Positions 31,483 through 39,081 are shown, counted from the first letter of the stretch. The stretch: 64,000 bases of DNA from VRUE01 sp963732225 (GCA_963732225.1 CAVSYR010000006.1:1-64000); one strand, 5' to 3'. Made by a program: numbers and translations. Notes: a model not told the origin generated them from the sequence alone.

Positions 31483-31641
31483 ATGAGTCGAGTTGTTGGC
31501 CGTAACAAGAGCATCAGGGAGGCGACGGTGTCGTGGGCATTGCCCCACCTCCAGCTCGCGACGCTGCCCGGTGCCATGACGGCCACATCGCCCTCCCACC
31601 TCTGGCAGCCTGGCCCCCGGAGAGGGGGGGCGGCCATGTAA
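31483..31641 (+). CDS. Small protein of 52 aa, unknown
   Basis: ATG at 31483 with AAAAGGAG 8 to 9 bases upstream, a better site than most genes in the window have. The product starts MSRVVGRNKS, is basic at both ends, has several Pro, Trp and His residues, no cysteine and no clear membrane segment. It ends at TAA 31641, well before the terminator. No leader-peptide run of Thr or Ile codons is present, so it does not look like a classical thr attenuator despite the threonine synthase gene downstream. Too short to judge coding bias safely. Confidence 0.4.
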   Translation: MSRVVGRNKSIREATVSWALPHLQLATLPGAMTATSPSHLWQPGPRRGGAAM

Positions 31642-31773
31642 ATGGGCCATGGCGCTCGTGAGGCGTGACGCTGGGAAACCGGCCACGCCGGACAGTCGCG
31701 CCGGGGAGCGCAGTCAAAGGCCCCGACGCAGCCGTAGCTCAGGCCAGAGCCCAGATAAGCGCTGGTCGGAGGT

Positions 31774-31824
31774 TGGGCCCGCCCCGCGGAAGCTGACACC
31801 GCCGGGGCGGGCCCACTTCTTTTT
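31774..31824 (+). terminator. Strong intrinsic terminator
   Basis: Stem TGGGCCCGCCCCG (31774-31786) pairs perfectly with CGGGGCGGGCCCA (31803-31815), with an inner CGG/CCG extension and a loop AAGCTGACA, followed by CTTCTTTTT. One of the clearest terminators in the window. Confidence 0.92.
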
Positions 31825-31862
31825 GGTGGGTGCCGCAGCTCGCCACTTTGGTCAAAATGTTC

Positions 31863-31891
31863 TTGATCGATGGGGGGCGGGCTGCTATACC
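31863..31891 (+). promoter_or_regulatory. Promoter of threonine synthase gene
   Basis: TTGATC (31863-31868), a 17-base spacer, TATACC (31886-31891). The start codon follows at 31939 with GGAGGAG at 31924-31930, giving a short 5' leader of about 40 bases. The unit is therefore separate from the small transcript before the terminator. Confidence 0.72.
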
Positions 31892-31938
31892 GTCCTGCTT
31901 ATGGGAAGGCCAGTACTCTTGTCCGGAGGAGAGACCGC

Positions 31939-33231
31939 ATGCTGAACGACTCCGACCGCACCCGCTCCTGCGCGACCGAACTGGTCTGCCGCGACTGCGA
32001 TCGCCGCTACCCGCTGCTCGACACGGCTTTCAGGTGCCACGGCTGCGGCAACGGGCTCGACATCGACTATGACTACGAGCTGGCCAAAAAGAGGCTGGGC
32101 GAGATCCCGCCGGCTGAGCGCGAGATCAACATCTGGCGCTTCGAGGAGCTGCTGCCGATCACCGACGCCAGGGCACAGGCCCGCGTCGGCCGCTACAGCG
32201 GCCGCACGCCGCTGATCCACGCTGATCGCCTGGGCGCGGAGCTCGGCCTCAAGAAGCTCTACCTGAAGGACGACAGCACCCAGCGCCCCAGCCTCTCCTA
32301 CAAGGACCGGGTGGTCTCGATGGCCGTCGCCCGCCTGCTCGAGCTGGGCAACGATGAGATCGGTTGTGTCTCGACCGGCAACGTCGGCACGTCCGTCTCG
32401 TCGCTCGCCGCCAAGGCCGGCGTCACCGCATACGTCTTCTACCCGTCGAACATGGAGCGCGGCAAGGCGCGTGCTTGCCGGGCGCTGGGCGCCGCCGTGA
32501 TCCAGCTCGACGGCAACTACGACCAGGCCAATCGCGCCTGTCGCGAGCTGGCGCTGGCCAGCGGCATGCAGTTCACCAACATCACCCTGCGGCCGTTCTA
32601 CGCCGAGGGGGCGAAGACCGAGGCCTACGAGGTGGTCGAGCAGCTCGAGTGGGAGTCCCCGGACCATTTCGTCATCCCCGCTGCCGGCGGCACGCTCTCT
32701 TCACGAGTGCACAAGGGCCTGAACGAGCTCGAGATGGTCGGCCTGGCCGAGACCTCTCAGACCAAGATCAACGTCGCCCAGGCCGGTGGGTGCGACCCGA
32801 TCGCCACCGCGATCCTGGACGGCTCGGGCGAGATCGAGCAGCAGACCCCGAACACTGTTGCCCACTCGATCGCGATCGGCGCCCCCGGAGACGGGCCGCT
32901 GGTCGTCGATGCGGTGCGCTCGCGGGGCGGCTCTGCCGCCTCGGTGACCGACCAGGAGATCTTCGAGGGAATCGACCTGCTTGGCGCCACCGAGGGCATC
33001 CTCACCGAGCCCGCCGGCGGTACCACCGTCGCCTGCACGGCCAAGCTCGCCAACGAAGGCAAGCTTGGCCCCGACGACACCGTCGTCGCGATCATCAGCG
33101 GCAACGGCTACAAGACGCTCGACGAGCATCCGGAGAAGTCCTGGCCCGAAATGGTCGCCCCGGAGGTCGAGGCGATGAGCGAGGTTCTCAACGAGCTTCG
33201 CCAGCACGGCGTCGGCGCCACGCTCAGCTGA
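31939..33231 (+). CDS. thrC: Threonine synthase with N-terminal zinc ribbon
   Basis: 430 aa; ATG chosen because of GGAGGAG 8 bases upstream. A zinc-ribbon-like N-terminus (LVCRDCDRRYP...RCHGCGN) precedes a PLP fold-type II enzyme. The PLP lysine lies in SLSYKDRVVSMA, the phosphate cup is CVSTGNVGTSVSSLAAKAG, and the C-terminal cofactor contact is near ISGNGYKT. It converts O-phosphohomoserine to threonine. A relative such as cysteate synthase shares this fold, so specificity is probable but not proven. It has its own promoter. No other threonine-pathway gene is nearby. Confidence 0.83.
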   Translation: MLNDSDRTRSCATELVCRDCDRRYPLLDTAFRCHGCGNGLDIDYDYELAKKRLGEIPPAEREINIWRFEELLPITDARAQARVGRYSGRTPLIHADRLGAELGLKKLYLKDDSTQRPSLSYKDRVVSMAVARLLELGNDEIGCVSTGNVGTSVSSLAAKAGVTAYVFYPSNMERGKARACRALGAAVIQLDGNYDQANRACRELALASGMQFTNITLRPFYAEGAKTEAYEVVEQLEWESPDHFVIPAAGGTLSSRVHKGLNELEMVGLAETSQTKINVAQAGGCDPIATAILDGSGEIEQQTPNTVAHSIAIGAPGDGPLVVDAVRSRGGSAASVTDQEIFEGIDLLGATEGILTEPAGGTTVACTAKLANEGKLGPDDTVVAIISGNGYKTLDEHPEKSWPEMVAPEVEAMSEVLNELRQHGVGATLS

Positions 33232-33250
33232 GCGTGCTTTCCATTACTGA

Positions 33251-33276
33251 TTGACTCGTCAGTCAACGGCTATAGT
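33251..33276 (+). promoter_or_regulatory. Operator-like inverted repeat and -10 of the ETF-QO gene
   Basis: Perfect inverted repeat TTGACT-CGTC-AGTCAA (33251-33266), followed 4 bases later by TATAGT (33271-33276). The ATG at 33285 is 8 bases after the -10, so the mRNA is probably leaderless. The left arm could serve as a -35 only with a short 14-base spacer. TGACT-n4-AGTCA operators are typical of TetR-family regulators of fatty acid oxidation, which suits the downstream enzyme. Confidence 0.55.
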
Positions 33277-33284
33277 GCCCGCCG

Positions 33285-35021
33285 ATGGCAAGCTCGAACG
33301 GCAAGGTCGTCCCGGCTGATTTCCCGCCCCCGGTTGACGCGACCAAGGAATTCGTCAAGCGCGGGCTCGATGGCGAGGACGAGCGGATTGAGATCGGCGT
33401 CGCGATCGTCGGCGGCGGCACCGCCGGGCTCGCCTGCGCCAACCGCCTGCTGCAGCTGCTCGGCGAGGACCCCGAGACGATGGAGAAGCTGGGCGAGGTC
33501 CCGGTCGCGGTAATCGAGAAGGCGAAGACCTGCGGCGGCCACAACCTCTCCGGCGCCGTGATGCGGCCCGGGCCCCTGGGCGAGCTCTTCCCCGACCTCA
33601 GCCGCGAGCAGTGGCGTCAGGAGGGCTTTGCCTTCGGCGAGGTGAAGAAGGAGGCGATCTACGCCCTGCCCAACGGCAAGTCGAAGATCCGCATCCCGCC
33701 ACCGCCACCGCAACGCAACCACGGCAACGAGGTGATCTCCGTCGCCGCGCTCTGCCGCTACATGCAGGCGCAGGCCGAGGAGGCGGGCGCCTACCTGCTG
33801 ACCGAGACCGCAGCGACGCAGCTGATCGTCGAGGACGGGGCCGTCGTCGGCGTGCGCTCCGGCGACAAGGGGCGCGGCAAAGAGGGCGAGGAGCTCGGCA
33901 ACTTCGAGCCCGGCACCGATATCGGTGCCAAGGCGACGGTGCTCGCCGAGGGCTGCTGGGGCCACCTGACCGACGCCGCCGTGCGCGAGTTCGAGCTCGA
34001 CGAGGGGCGCGAGCCGCAGGTCTGGGAGCTCGGCGTCAAGGAGGTCTGGAAAGTCGCCAAGCCGCTTGACCGGGTGATCCACACGGTCGCCGGCTGGCCG
34101 TTGAAGATCTCCGCCAAATACCACCAGATCGGCGGCTCCTGGATCTACCCGATGGTCGACGAGAAGAGCGGCGAGGACCAGGTCTCGATCGGCTTCGTGC
34201 TCGACCTCGACTACGCCGACGCGACCAGCTCGGCCCACGACTTCCTGCAGGAGTTCAAGACCCACCCGATGGTGCGCGAGATCCTCGCCGGCGGCGAGCG
34301 GATCAGCTGGGGCGCCAAGGCGATCCCCGCCGGCGGCTACTGGGCGATGCCGAAGCTCTCGATGCCCGGCGCCGTCCTGGTTGGCGACGCGGCCGGGATG
34401 GTCAACCTGGCGGCGCTGAAGGGCGTCCACTACGCGATCACCGCCGGCATGCTGGCGGCGGAGCAGATCTACGCCGCGCTAAAGCAGGGCAGCAACGACT
34501 TCTCCGCCTACGAGGCAGCGGTCGAGGACTCGGTCATCAAGAAGGACCTCTACGAACAGCGCAACACGCGCCAGCCCTTCCAAAAGGGCCTGCTCAAAGG
34601 CGGCCCTGCGGTCACCTCGATGGTCTTCACCAAGGGCCGCTTCCCAGGCGGGCGATGGAAGCTGCACCGCAACGATGCTCAGCCAATGTTCATCGGCGAC
34701 AGCAAGGACGACTACCCCCAGCCCGACGGCGAGCTCACCTTCGACAAGCTCTCCAGCGTCTTCATCACCGGCAACGCCACCCGCGACGACGCCCCCAACC
34801 ACATCCGCGTCCAAAAGCGCGTCCCCCGCGAGATCGCCGAGACCTGGAAGTGGATGTGCCCCGCCGGCGTCTATGAGATCCCCGACGACGCCCCCGAGAG
34901 CGGCGACGTCGACGTGATCGTCAACTACACCAACTGCGTCCAGTGCGGCGCAATCACCGCCAAGGGCGGCCGCCTCACGACCCCCGAGGGCGGCGACGGC
35001 CCCCTCTACCAGAACACCTAG
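33285..35021 (+). CDS. Electron transfer flavoprotein-quinone oxidoreductase (ETF-QO)
   Basis: 578 aa. The FAD motif is VAIVGGGTAGLACANRLL (about residues 38-55), followed by TCGGHNLSGAVMRPG, the ETF-QO/FixC signature. GDAAGMVNLAALKGVHYA is the second FAD contact. The C-terminal ferredoxin-like domain keeps three of the four cluster cysteines: Cys525 (MCPAGVYEI), Cys551 and Cys554 (NCVQCGAI). The fourth, expected at 557, is Ile, so the cluster may be atypical. The enzyme passes electrons from ETF, fed by acyl-CoA dehydrogenases, to the membrane quinone pool. No etfAB genes are near. An operator-like repeat overlaps its promoter. Confidence 0.87.
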   Translation: MASSNGKVVPADFPPPVDATKEFVKRGLDGEDERIEIGVAIVGGGTAGLACANRLLQLLGEDPETMEKLGEVPVAVIEKAKTCGGHNLSGAVMRPGPLGELFPDLSREQWRQEGFAFGEVKKEAIYALPNGKSKIRIPPPPPQRNHGNEVISVAALCRYMQAQAEEAGAYLLTETAATQLIVEDGAVVGVRSGDKGRGKEGEELGNFEPGTDIGAKATVLAEGCWGHLTDAAVREFELDEGREPQVWELGVKEVWKVAKPLDRVIHTVAGWPLKISAKYHQIGGSWIYPMVDEKSGEDQVSIGFVLDLDYADATSSAHDFLQEFKTHPMVREILAGGERISWGAKAIPAGGYWAMPKLSMPGAVLVGDAAGMVNLAALKGVHYAITAGMLAAEQIYAALKQGSNDFSAYEAAVEDSVIKKDLYEQRNTRQPFQKGLLKGGPAVTSMVFTKGRFPGGRWKLHRNDAQPMFIGDSKDDYPQPDGELTFDKLSSVFITGNATRDDAPNHIRVQKRVPREIAETWKWMCPAGVYEIPDDAPESGDVDVIVNYTNCVQCGAITAKGGRLTTPEGGDGPLYQNT

Positions 35022-35050
35022 CGTCCATCCCGGTATCCGCTCGCCCCTGC

Positions 35051-35075
35051 GCCCCGGGGCAAGGCGCCCCGGGGC
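35051..35075. terminator. Bidirectional hairpin between ETF-QO and TKLNG genes
   Basis: Two copies of the palindrome GCCCCGGGGC (35051-35060 and 35066-35075) separated by AAGGC can pair as a 10-bp stem on either strand. It lies between converging genes. No T-run. Confidence 0.55.
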
Positions 35076-35087
35076 CCGGGTTCGCCG

Positions 35088-35816
35088 CTATGTGGGTTTA
35101 ATCGACCATTTTCGACCGGCGTGAGTTCCGGCAAGTTTCATCCAGAAGCTGCCGGGGAACGTTGCCGCGTGTTCGGCCGTTTTGCTGACCATCCATACTT
35201 CCGTTAACGGTCCCGCGGATATTAAATGTTTTTCCAAATGCACTAAGAATTCACCCGCGCAGTCTTTATAAGTGAACTTTCCAATCACCGGAATTTTGGT
35301 GCCAATTGCGCATTCGGCACTGGTTTCAATGACCTCAATCGTTTCACCTTCGTCAGGTAAGTATTCGATTATGTCGTCCGTTACACCGGGGCTTAACGTG
35401 TGTAAGCGCACTAAGCCATGAATGCCCTTCGTTAGAACGACGCCTTTTTCGGTGCCTGCATTCTTAGGTTCGCATGGAGCCGATGTCGCACCATTGAGTT
35501 TTGTCGTGCAACCGCTTAATTTGATTTTGGCGCCTTTTTCAAAGGTGCCGTTTTCACCGGAATAGTTCATGTTTATGAATTCTAAGCTGGTGCACGAAAT
35601 TTCTACGCTGATACCGGCAATTTTTGCCGATATGCCCATCAGTGCGGTGTCGGAAGTCCAGGCGAAGTTGACCGGTAAATTGGCTAATTCGCCACTGTTG
35701 TTGATCACCCACACGCGTGCACCCACTTCGGCGCTTGCGCTGCTGGCCACCAGGGCCATCACGCTGAGGGCCAGACTGACGAGGACGGTGAACTTGATTC
35801 TAGGTCCAGGGGACAT
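35088..35816 (-). CDS. TKLNG-family exported protein, single domain
   Basis: 242 aa. A signal peptide (MSPGPRIKFTVLV..., cleavage near ASA-E) is followed by one TKLNG domain: AKIAGISVEISCTSL, LSGCTTKLNGATSAPCEPK, GTEKGVVLTKGIHGLVRL, AECAIGTKIPVIGKFTYKDC, HLISAGPLTEVWMVSKTAEH, ending GTHAGRKWS. Five cysteines, with the extra one in KDC. GC content is clearly below that of the housekeeping genes and codons favour A/T endings. It is divergent from the homologous gene at 36208, with a 391-base gap holding two perfect palindromes. Function unknown. Confidence 0.83.
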   Translation of the reverse strand: MSPGPRIKFTVLVSLALSVMALVASSASAEVGARVWVINNSGELANLPVNFAWTSDTALMGISAKIAGISVEISCTSLEFINMNYSGENGTFEKGAKIKLSGCTTKLNGATSAPCEPKNAGTEKGVVLTKGIHGLVRLHTLSPGVTDDIIEYLPDEGETIEVIETSAECAIGTKIPVIGKFTYKDCAGEFLVHLEKHLISAGPLTEVWMVSKTAEHAATFPGSFWMKLAGTHAGRKWSIKPT

Positions 35817-35857
35817 TGTCCTTGCCTCTCTTTCTTTTGTCTAACTCAACTTCTGGA

Positions 35858-35886
35858 CAGACCGAACAGGATTCCTGTTCGGTCTG
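35858..35886 (-). promoter_or_regulatory. Perfect palindrome in the leader of the 35088-35816 gene
   Basis: 13-bp arms CAGACCGAACAGG and CCTGTTCGGTCTG around ATT, 41 bases before the start codon of the minus-strand TKLNG gene. It could be a dimeric operator, a leader hairpin or a terminator for transcripts entering the region. The rest of 35817-36207 holds the hairpin at 36146 and one doubtful short ORF. Confidence 0.5.
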
Positions 35887-35961
35887 AGTGTCCCAGGGAA
35901 GTCGCGCATGTCCACTGGTTTGTGATCGCGATGCTCTAACTCTCCTCGAGAAGGCGTAGAT

Positions 35962-36108
35962 ATGGCTTCGGCAAATGGAGCCCTTGAGCAGACACCACGA
36001 CGTTTTGGGAAAACAACGGACCTGTCTCGGCCGCGAAATCGATTTTTGAGAAAGGCGCATCCTCGCCGTCAAGCGAGGTGCTTAGGCAAAACGCTCAGGC
36101 GAGAGTAA
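35962..36108 (+). CDS. Doubtful 48-aa ORF upstream of a TKLNG gene
   Basis: ATG with GAAGG about 7 bases upstream, encoding a very basic peptide (MASANGALEQ... LGKTLRRE) that ends at TAA. Nothing similar is seen elsewhere in the window, although the second TKLNG gene at 63204 also has a short ORF in its leader. Arg-rich composition often arises by chance in GC-rich DNA. Listed so that the gap is fully described; low confidence. Confidence 0.18.
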   Translation: MASANGALEQTPRRFGKTTDLSRPRNRFLRKAHPRRQARCLGKTLRRE

Positions 36109-36145
36109 GAAGCTTGATTCCACCCGTCCTGCGTGAGACGGTTCT

Positions 36146-36170
36146 CCGATAGGCGCGATGCGCCTATCGG
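36146..36170 (+). promoter_or_regulatory. Perfect hairpin in the leader of the 36208-36972 gene
   Basis: 11-bp arms CCGATAGGCGC and GCGCCTATCGG with loop GAT, 37 bases before the start codon, followed by TGTTTGAACC. A similar leader hairpin position (GAGCCTC/GAGGCTC) is seen before the homologous gene at 63204. Possible mRNA-stability or attenuation element. Confidence 0.5.
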
Positions 36171-36207
36171 TGTTTGAACCGTAACTAATAGTGAGAGGAA
36201 TCAAGGA

Positions 36208-36972
36208 ATGATTCGATCAAGATTCGGACCACTGGGCCTTTGCGCTGTGCTTCTTGGCGTAATGGCCTTCGGCACAACTTCAGCCCAGGCTACGGAAGGT
36301 GCGCACTGGTGGATTTTAAATAGTACAGGTACGGTTAAAACTGATGCGGGGAGTTTAACGGCGTCGCTTAATCTAGAAGTAGACCTTCCGCCGATTGTGC
36401 ACTCGAAAATTGCCGGCATCGCTGTGTTATACGAATGCACAGGGATCTCCCTGGTCAGCGCGGCTCTACTGGCAAACGGTTCAGTTGGCGAAAAAGCAGG
36501 AGTTCTCAAAAACACTAAAATTAGATTAACTGGCTGTATCACCAAACTGAATGGTGCGATGGTTGCCTCCTGCGAACCGAGGAATGCAGGCACTGAAAAA
36601 GGCGTGATCGCTACCAAGCCAGGTCACGGCTTAATCGTCTTATATGTCTTAAAAAATGAAAAAGGCGAAGAAATTGGCCGACACGAACTAATCCAGATGT
36701 TACCCGACGAAGGTGAAACGCTTGCGGTGCTTGAATTTGGCCCCGAATGTGTAATTGGGTCGAAAATCCCGATCATCGGAAAACTCTTCTTCAAAGACTG
36801 TGAAAACAAATTCAAAGTTCATCTGGTTAAACACTTAATAGAAGTTGGCCCGTTAACCGAAATCTGGACGATCAGTAAAACCGCCGAACACATCGCCACT
36901 ATCTTAGGAGGCGCATGGGCCTTCCTCCAAGGGCCTCACGTGGGTCTGAAATGGGCAGGTGAAGCTGCATAA
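36208..36972 (+). CDS. TKLNG-family exported protein, single domain
   Basis: 254 aa. A signal peptide (MIRSRFGPLGLCAVLLGVM..., cleavage near AQA-T) is followed by one domain with SKIAGIAVLYECTGISL, LTGCITKLNGAMVASCEPR, GTEKGVIATKPGHGLIVLY, PECVIGSKIPIIGKLFFKDC, HLIEVGPLTEIWTISKTAEH, ending HVGLKWAGEAA. It is the closest relative of the truncated copy at 3422-3844. The leader GTAACTAATAGTGAGAGGA closely matches that of the 63204 gene (GTAACTAACTAAGTGAGAGGA), which marks them as recent paralogues. AT-rich compared with the neighbours. Function unknown. Confidence 0.84.
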   Translation: MIRSRFGPLGLCAVLLGVMAFGTTSAQATEGAHWWILNSTGTVKTDAGSLTASLNLEVDLPPIVHSKIAGIAVLYECTGISLVSAALLANGSVGEKAGVLKNTKIRLTGCITKLNGAMVASCEPRNAGTEKGVIATKPGHGLIVLYVLKNEKGEEIGRHELIQMLPDEGETLAVLEFGPECVIGSKIPIIGKLFFKDCENKFKVHLVKHLIEVGPLTEIWTISKTAEHIATILGGAWAFLQGPHVGLKWAGEAA

Positions 36973-37019
36973 GCATTTAGCTGGTACTGGAACCTAATTG
37001 CGGTAGCGCGATGATCACG

Positions 37020-37050
37020 GTCCGGGCTGCGCTGCGGGCGTGGCCCGGAC
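37020..37050 (+). terminator. Hairpin after TKLNG gene
   Basis: 8-bp stem GTCCGGGC/GCCCGGAC with a 15-base loop, preceded by GTAGCGCGATGATCAC, a motif also found before the hairpin at 3889 (ATAGCGCGATCATCAC). The conserved 3' region supports common descent. No T-run. Confidence 0.5.
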
Positions 37051-37075
37051 TTAAGTGCGCGGGACCTTCGTTTAG

Positions 37076-37149
37076 TGCCGGAGGAGGGACTCGAACCCCC
37101 GACACGCGGATTATGATTCCGCTGCTCTAACCAGCTGAGCTACTCCGGC
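37076..37149 (-). tRNA. tRNA-Met (anticodon CAT, elongator type)
   Basis: On the minus strand: acceptor GCCGGAG paired with CTCCGGC, D arm TAGCTCAGCTGGTTAGAGCA, anticodon stem GCGGA/TCCGC with loop ATCATAA giving CAT, T loop TTCGAGT, discriminator A. 74 bases, no encoded CCA. The anticodon region CGGAATCATAATCCG matches elongator tRNA-Met better than tRNA-Ile2 or the initiator, but the Ile2 alternative cannot be fully excluded. Confidence 0.9.
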
Positions 37150-37218
37150 GGGGAGTCGGAATCGTAGCGATGGCGGGGCTGTGATCGCTGCGGCGCGCTA
37201 GGGCTTAGCCTTGTTGGG

Positions 37219-38166
37219 GTGACGCAGGATCTGGATAGGGCGGTGCGCACGGTTCTTCGCGATTGTCTGCGCGTGGAACCGGCCGAGGAGGTGCTGGTGA
37301 TCTGCAATCCGGTGACCGAGGACATCGGTGCCCTGATGCGGATCGAGGCCGAGGGCGACGGTGCCTACGCGACCCTGGTGGTGATCTCCGAGCTCGACTC
37401 CAACGGGGCCGAGCCGCCGACCCCGGTCGCCGCGGCGATGATCGCCGCCAACGTGGTGCTGGCGCCGACGATCCAGTCGCTCTCCCACACCTATGCGCGC
37501 CGCGCCGCCAACCAGGCCGGCGCTCGGATCGCCACCCTGCCCGGCGTCACCGCCGACATGCTGGCGCGGCTGATGAACGCCGACATGCGCGAGCTGCGCC
37601 GCCGCGGGGCCGCTCTGGCCGCGGCGCTGCGCGCCGGCGAGGAGGCGCGGATCACTTGCCAGCACGGCAGCGACCTGCGCTTGGGACTGGAAGAGCGGGT
37701 TCCGATCGCCGATGCCGGCGTACTCGACGCGCCCGGCGCCTTCGGCAACCTGCCCTGCGGCGAGGCCTTCGTCGCTCCCAGTAGCGGCGAGGGCACACTC
37801 GTCGTCGATGGCTCGATCGCCGGCGTCGGCAAGGTCGAGACGCCGGTCGAGCTGACCGTGCGCGATGGACACCTCACCGATGCGACCGGGCCCGAGGGCG
37901 CCACCCTGATGGAGCTGTTGACCGCGCACGGCGAGGACGGCACCAACATCGCCGAGCTCGGGATTGGCACCAACGAAGAGGCGACGCTGACCGGCAACAT
38001 CCTCGAGGACGAGAAGATCCTCGGCACCGCCCACGTCGCCTTCGGTGCCTCGGCGGCGATCGGGGGCAAAGTTCAGGTGCCAATCCACCTCGACTGCGTG
38101 GTGCTCGAACCGACGGTTGAGATCGACGGCAAGGAGATCGTCCGCGCCGGCGAGCTGCTCGTTTGA
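37219..38166 (+). CDS. M29-like aminopeptidase
   Basis: 315 aa from GTG. It resembles family M29 (aminopeptidase T/AmpS type) and related leucyl aminopeptidase-like proteins: an N-terminal Rossmann-like half (EEVLVICNPVTEDIG) and a C-terminal metal site with the order AFVAPSSGEGTLVVDGS, NIAELGIGTNEEA, GTAHVAFG and PIHLDCVV. Acidic and His residues in these four blocks match the two-metal ligands of the family. A TAGCCT box 7 bases before the GTG indicates a leaderless mRNA. It overlaps the next gene by 4 bases. Confidence 0.8.
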   Translation: MTQDLDRAVRTVLRDCLRVEPAEEVLVICNPVTEDIGALMRIEAEGDGAYATLVVISELDSNGAEPPTPVAAAMIAANVVLAPTIQSLSHTYARRAANQAGARIATLPGVTADMLARLMNADMRELRRRGAALAAALRAGEEARITCQHGSDLRLGLEERVPIADAGVLDAPGAFGNLPCGEAFVAPSSGEGTLVVDGSIAGVGKVETPVELTVRDGHLTDATGPEGATLMELLTAHGEDGTNIAELGIGTNEEATLTGNILEDEKILGTAHVAFGASAAIGGKVQVPIHLDCVVLEPTVEIDGKEIVRAGELLV

Positions 38167-39059
38167 CGCTGTTGCAGCCGCTGCTTGCGGTTCCCAACGT
38201 CTCTGAGGGCCGCGACGCGCCTCGCATCGAGGCCCTGCAGCGCGCCTTCATCCATGGCGCCGAGCTGCTCGATCGCCACTCCGACGCCGATCACGATCGC
38301 ACCGTCTTCACCCTCGCCGGGGCTGGTGCACCGCTGCGTGACGCATTGGTCGCCGGCGCGGAGCAGGCGATCGAGACGATCGAGATGACCGCCTACGACG
38401 GCCTGCACCCGGCCATTGGCGCGCTCGACGTCTGCCCACTCGTCTGGCTCGACCCCGGCCAACGCGAGGCGGCCCGCAGCGAGGCGGTCGAGCTGGCGGC
38501 GCAGATCGGCGGCCTGGGCGTGCCGGTCTTTCTCTACGGCGAGCTCGCCAGCAAGCCCGGGCACGCCGAGCGCGCCTACTTCCGCAACGGTGGCCTGGCC
38601 GAGCTCTGGCTGCGCATGGAGGGCGGGGGGTTGCGCCCGGACTTCGGTCCCAAGCTGCCCCATCGCAGCGCCGGGGTAACCCTGGTCACCGCCCGTCCGC
38701 CGCTCGCCGCGTTCAACATCGAGCTCGACAGCGGTGACGTCGAGCTCGCCCGCGCTGTTGCCGCCGGACTGCGCGAGTCGGGCGGCGGCCTTCCCGGCGT
38801 GAGAGCGATCGGCCTCCCGCTTGCCAGCGGTCGCACCCAGGTTTCGACCAACGTTCACGACCCGTTTGCGGTGCCGCTGGGCGAGATCGTCGAACAGGTC
38901 CGCGCCCTCGCGGCACCACTTGGCGCCCACGCCATCGAGGCAGAGGTCGTGGGCCTCGTTCCGCGCGCTGCCCTCGCCGGCTACCCGAGCGATTTGCCGA
39001 TTCGTGACTTCGATCCCACCGAGCGGACGATTGAGGCTCGCCTCCCGGCCCCTTCCTGA
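38163..39059 (+). CDS. Glutamate formimidoyltransferase-like protein
   Basis: 298 aa from TTG, overlapping the previous stop. It matches both formiminotransferase subdomains of FTCD: LLAVPNVSEGRD at the N-terminus, HSDADHDRTVFTLAG, YDGLHPAIGALDVCPLVWL (usual form DG-x-HPRMGA, here with Ala for Arg), GHAERAYFRNGGL and PDFGPKLPHRSAGVTLVTARPPLAAFNIEL. The cyclodeaminase domain of the bifunctional enzyme is absent, as in many bacteria. The reaction moves a formimino group from formiminoglutamate to tetrahydrofolate in histidine breakdown. No other hut gene is nearby, so a related folate role is possible. Confidence 0.82.
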   Translation: MTLLQPLLAVPNVSEGRDAPRIEALQRAFIHGAELLDRHSDADHDRTVFTLAGAGAPLRDALVAGAEQAIETIEMTAYDGLHPAIGALDVCPLVWLDPGQREAARSEAVELAAQIGGLGVPVFLYGELASKPGHAERAYFRNGGLAELWLRMEGGGLRPDFGPKLPHRSAGVTLVTARPPLAAFNIELDSGDVELARAVAAGLRESGGGLPGVRAIGLPLASGRTQVSTNVHDPFAVPLGEIVEQVRALAAPLGAHAIEAEVVGLVPRAALAGYPSDLPIRDFDPTERTIEARLPAPS

Positions 39060-39081
39060 CGCCCCGCGCTAGATTCACGCC

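Larger units (their letters stand above)
31402..31824 (+). ncRNA. Candidate small RNA or mRNA, about 420 nt, unknown class
   Basis: A self-contained unit: strong promoter before it, strong terminator after it, no annotated-size gene inside. It contains a short ORF with a good ribosome binding site (31483-31641), and the 3' 180 bases fold well (GGCGTG/CACGCC near 31661, CGGGG/CCCCG near 31712). I compared it by eye with RNase P, tmRNA, SAM, cobalamin, glycine and c-di-AMP elements and found no convincing match. It could be a dual-function RNA or a small-protein mRNA with a structured 3' end. Confidence 0.5.

Noticed and set aside
36146..36170. Intrinsic terminator for the 36208 region
   Set aside because: The hairpin is strong but is followed by TGTTTGAACC rather than a T-run and lies just upstream of a gene in the same direction, so a leader role is more likely.
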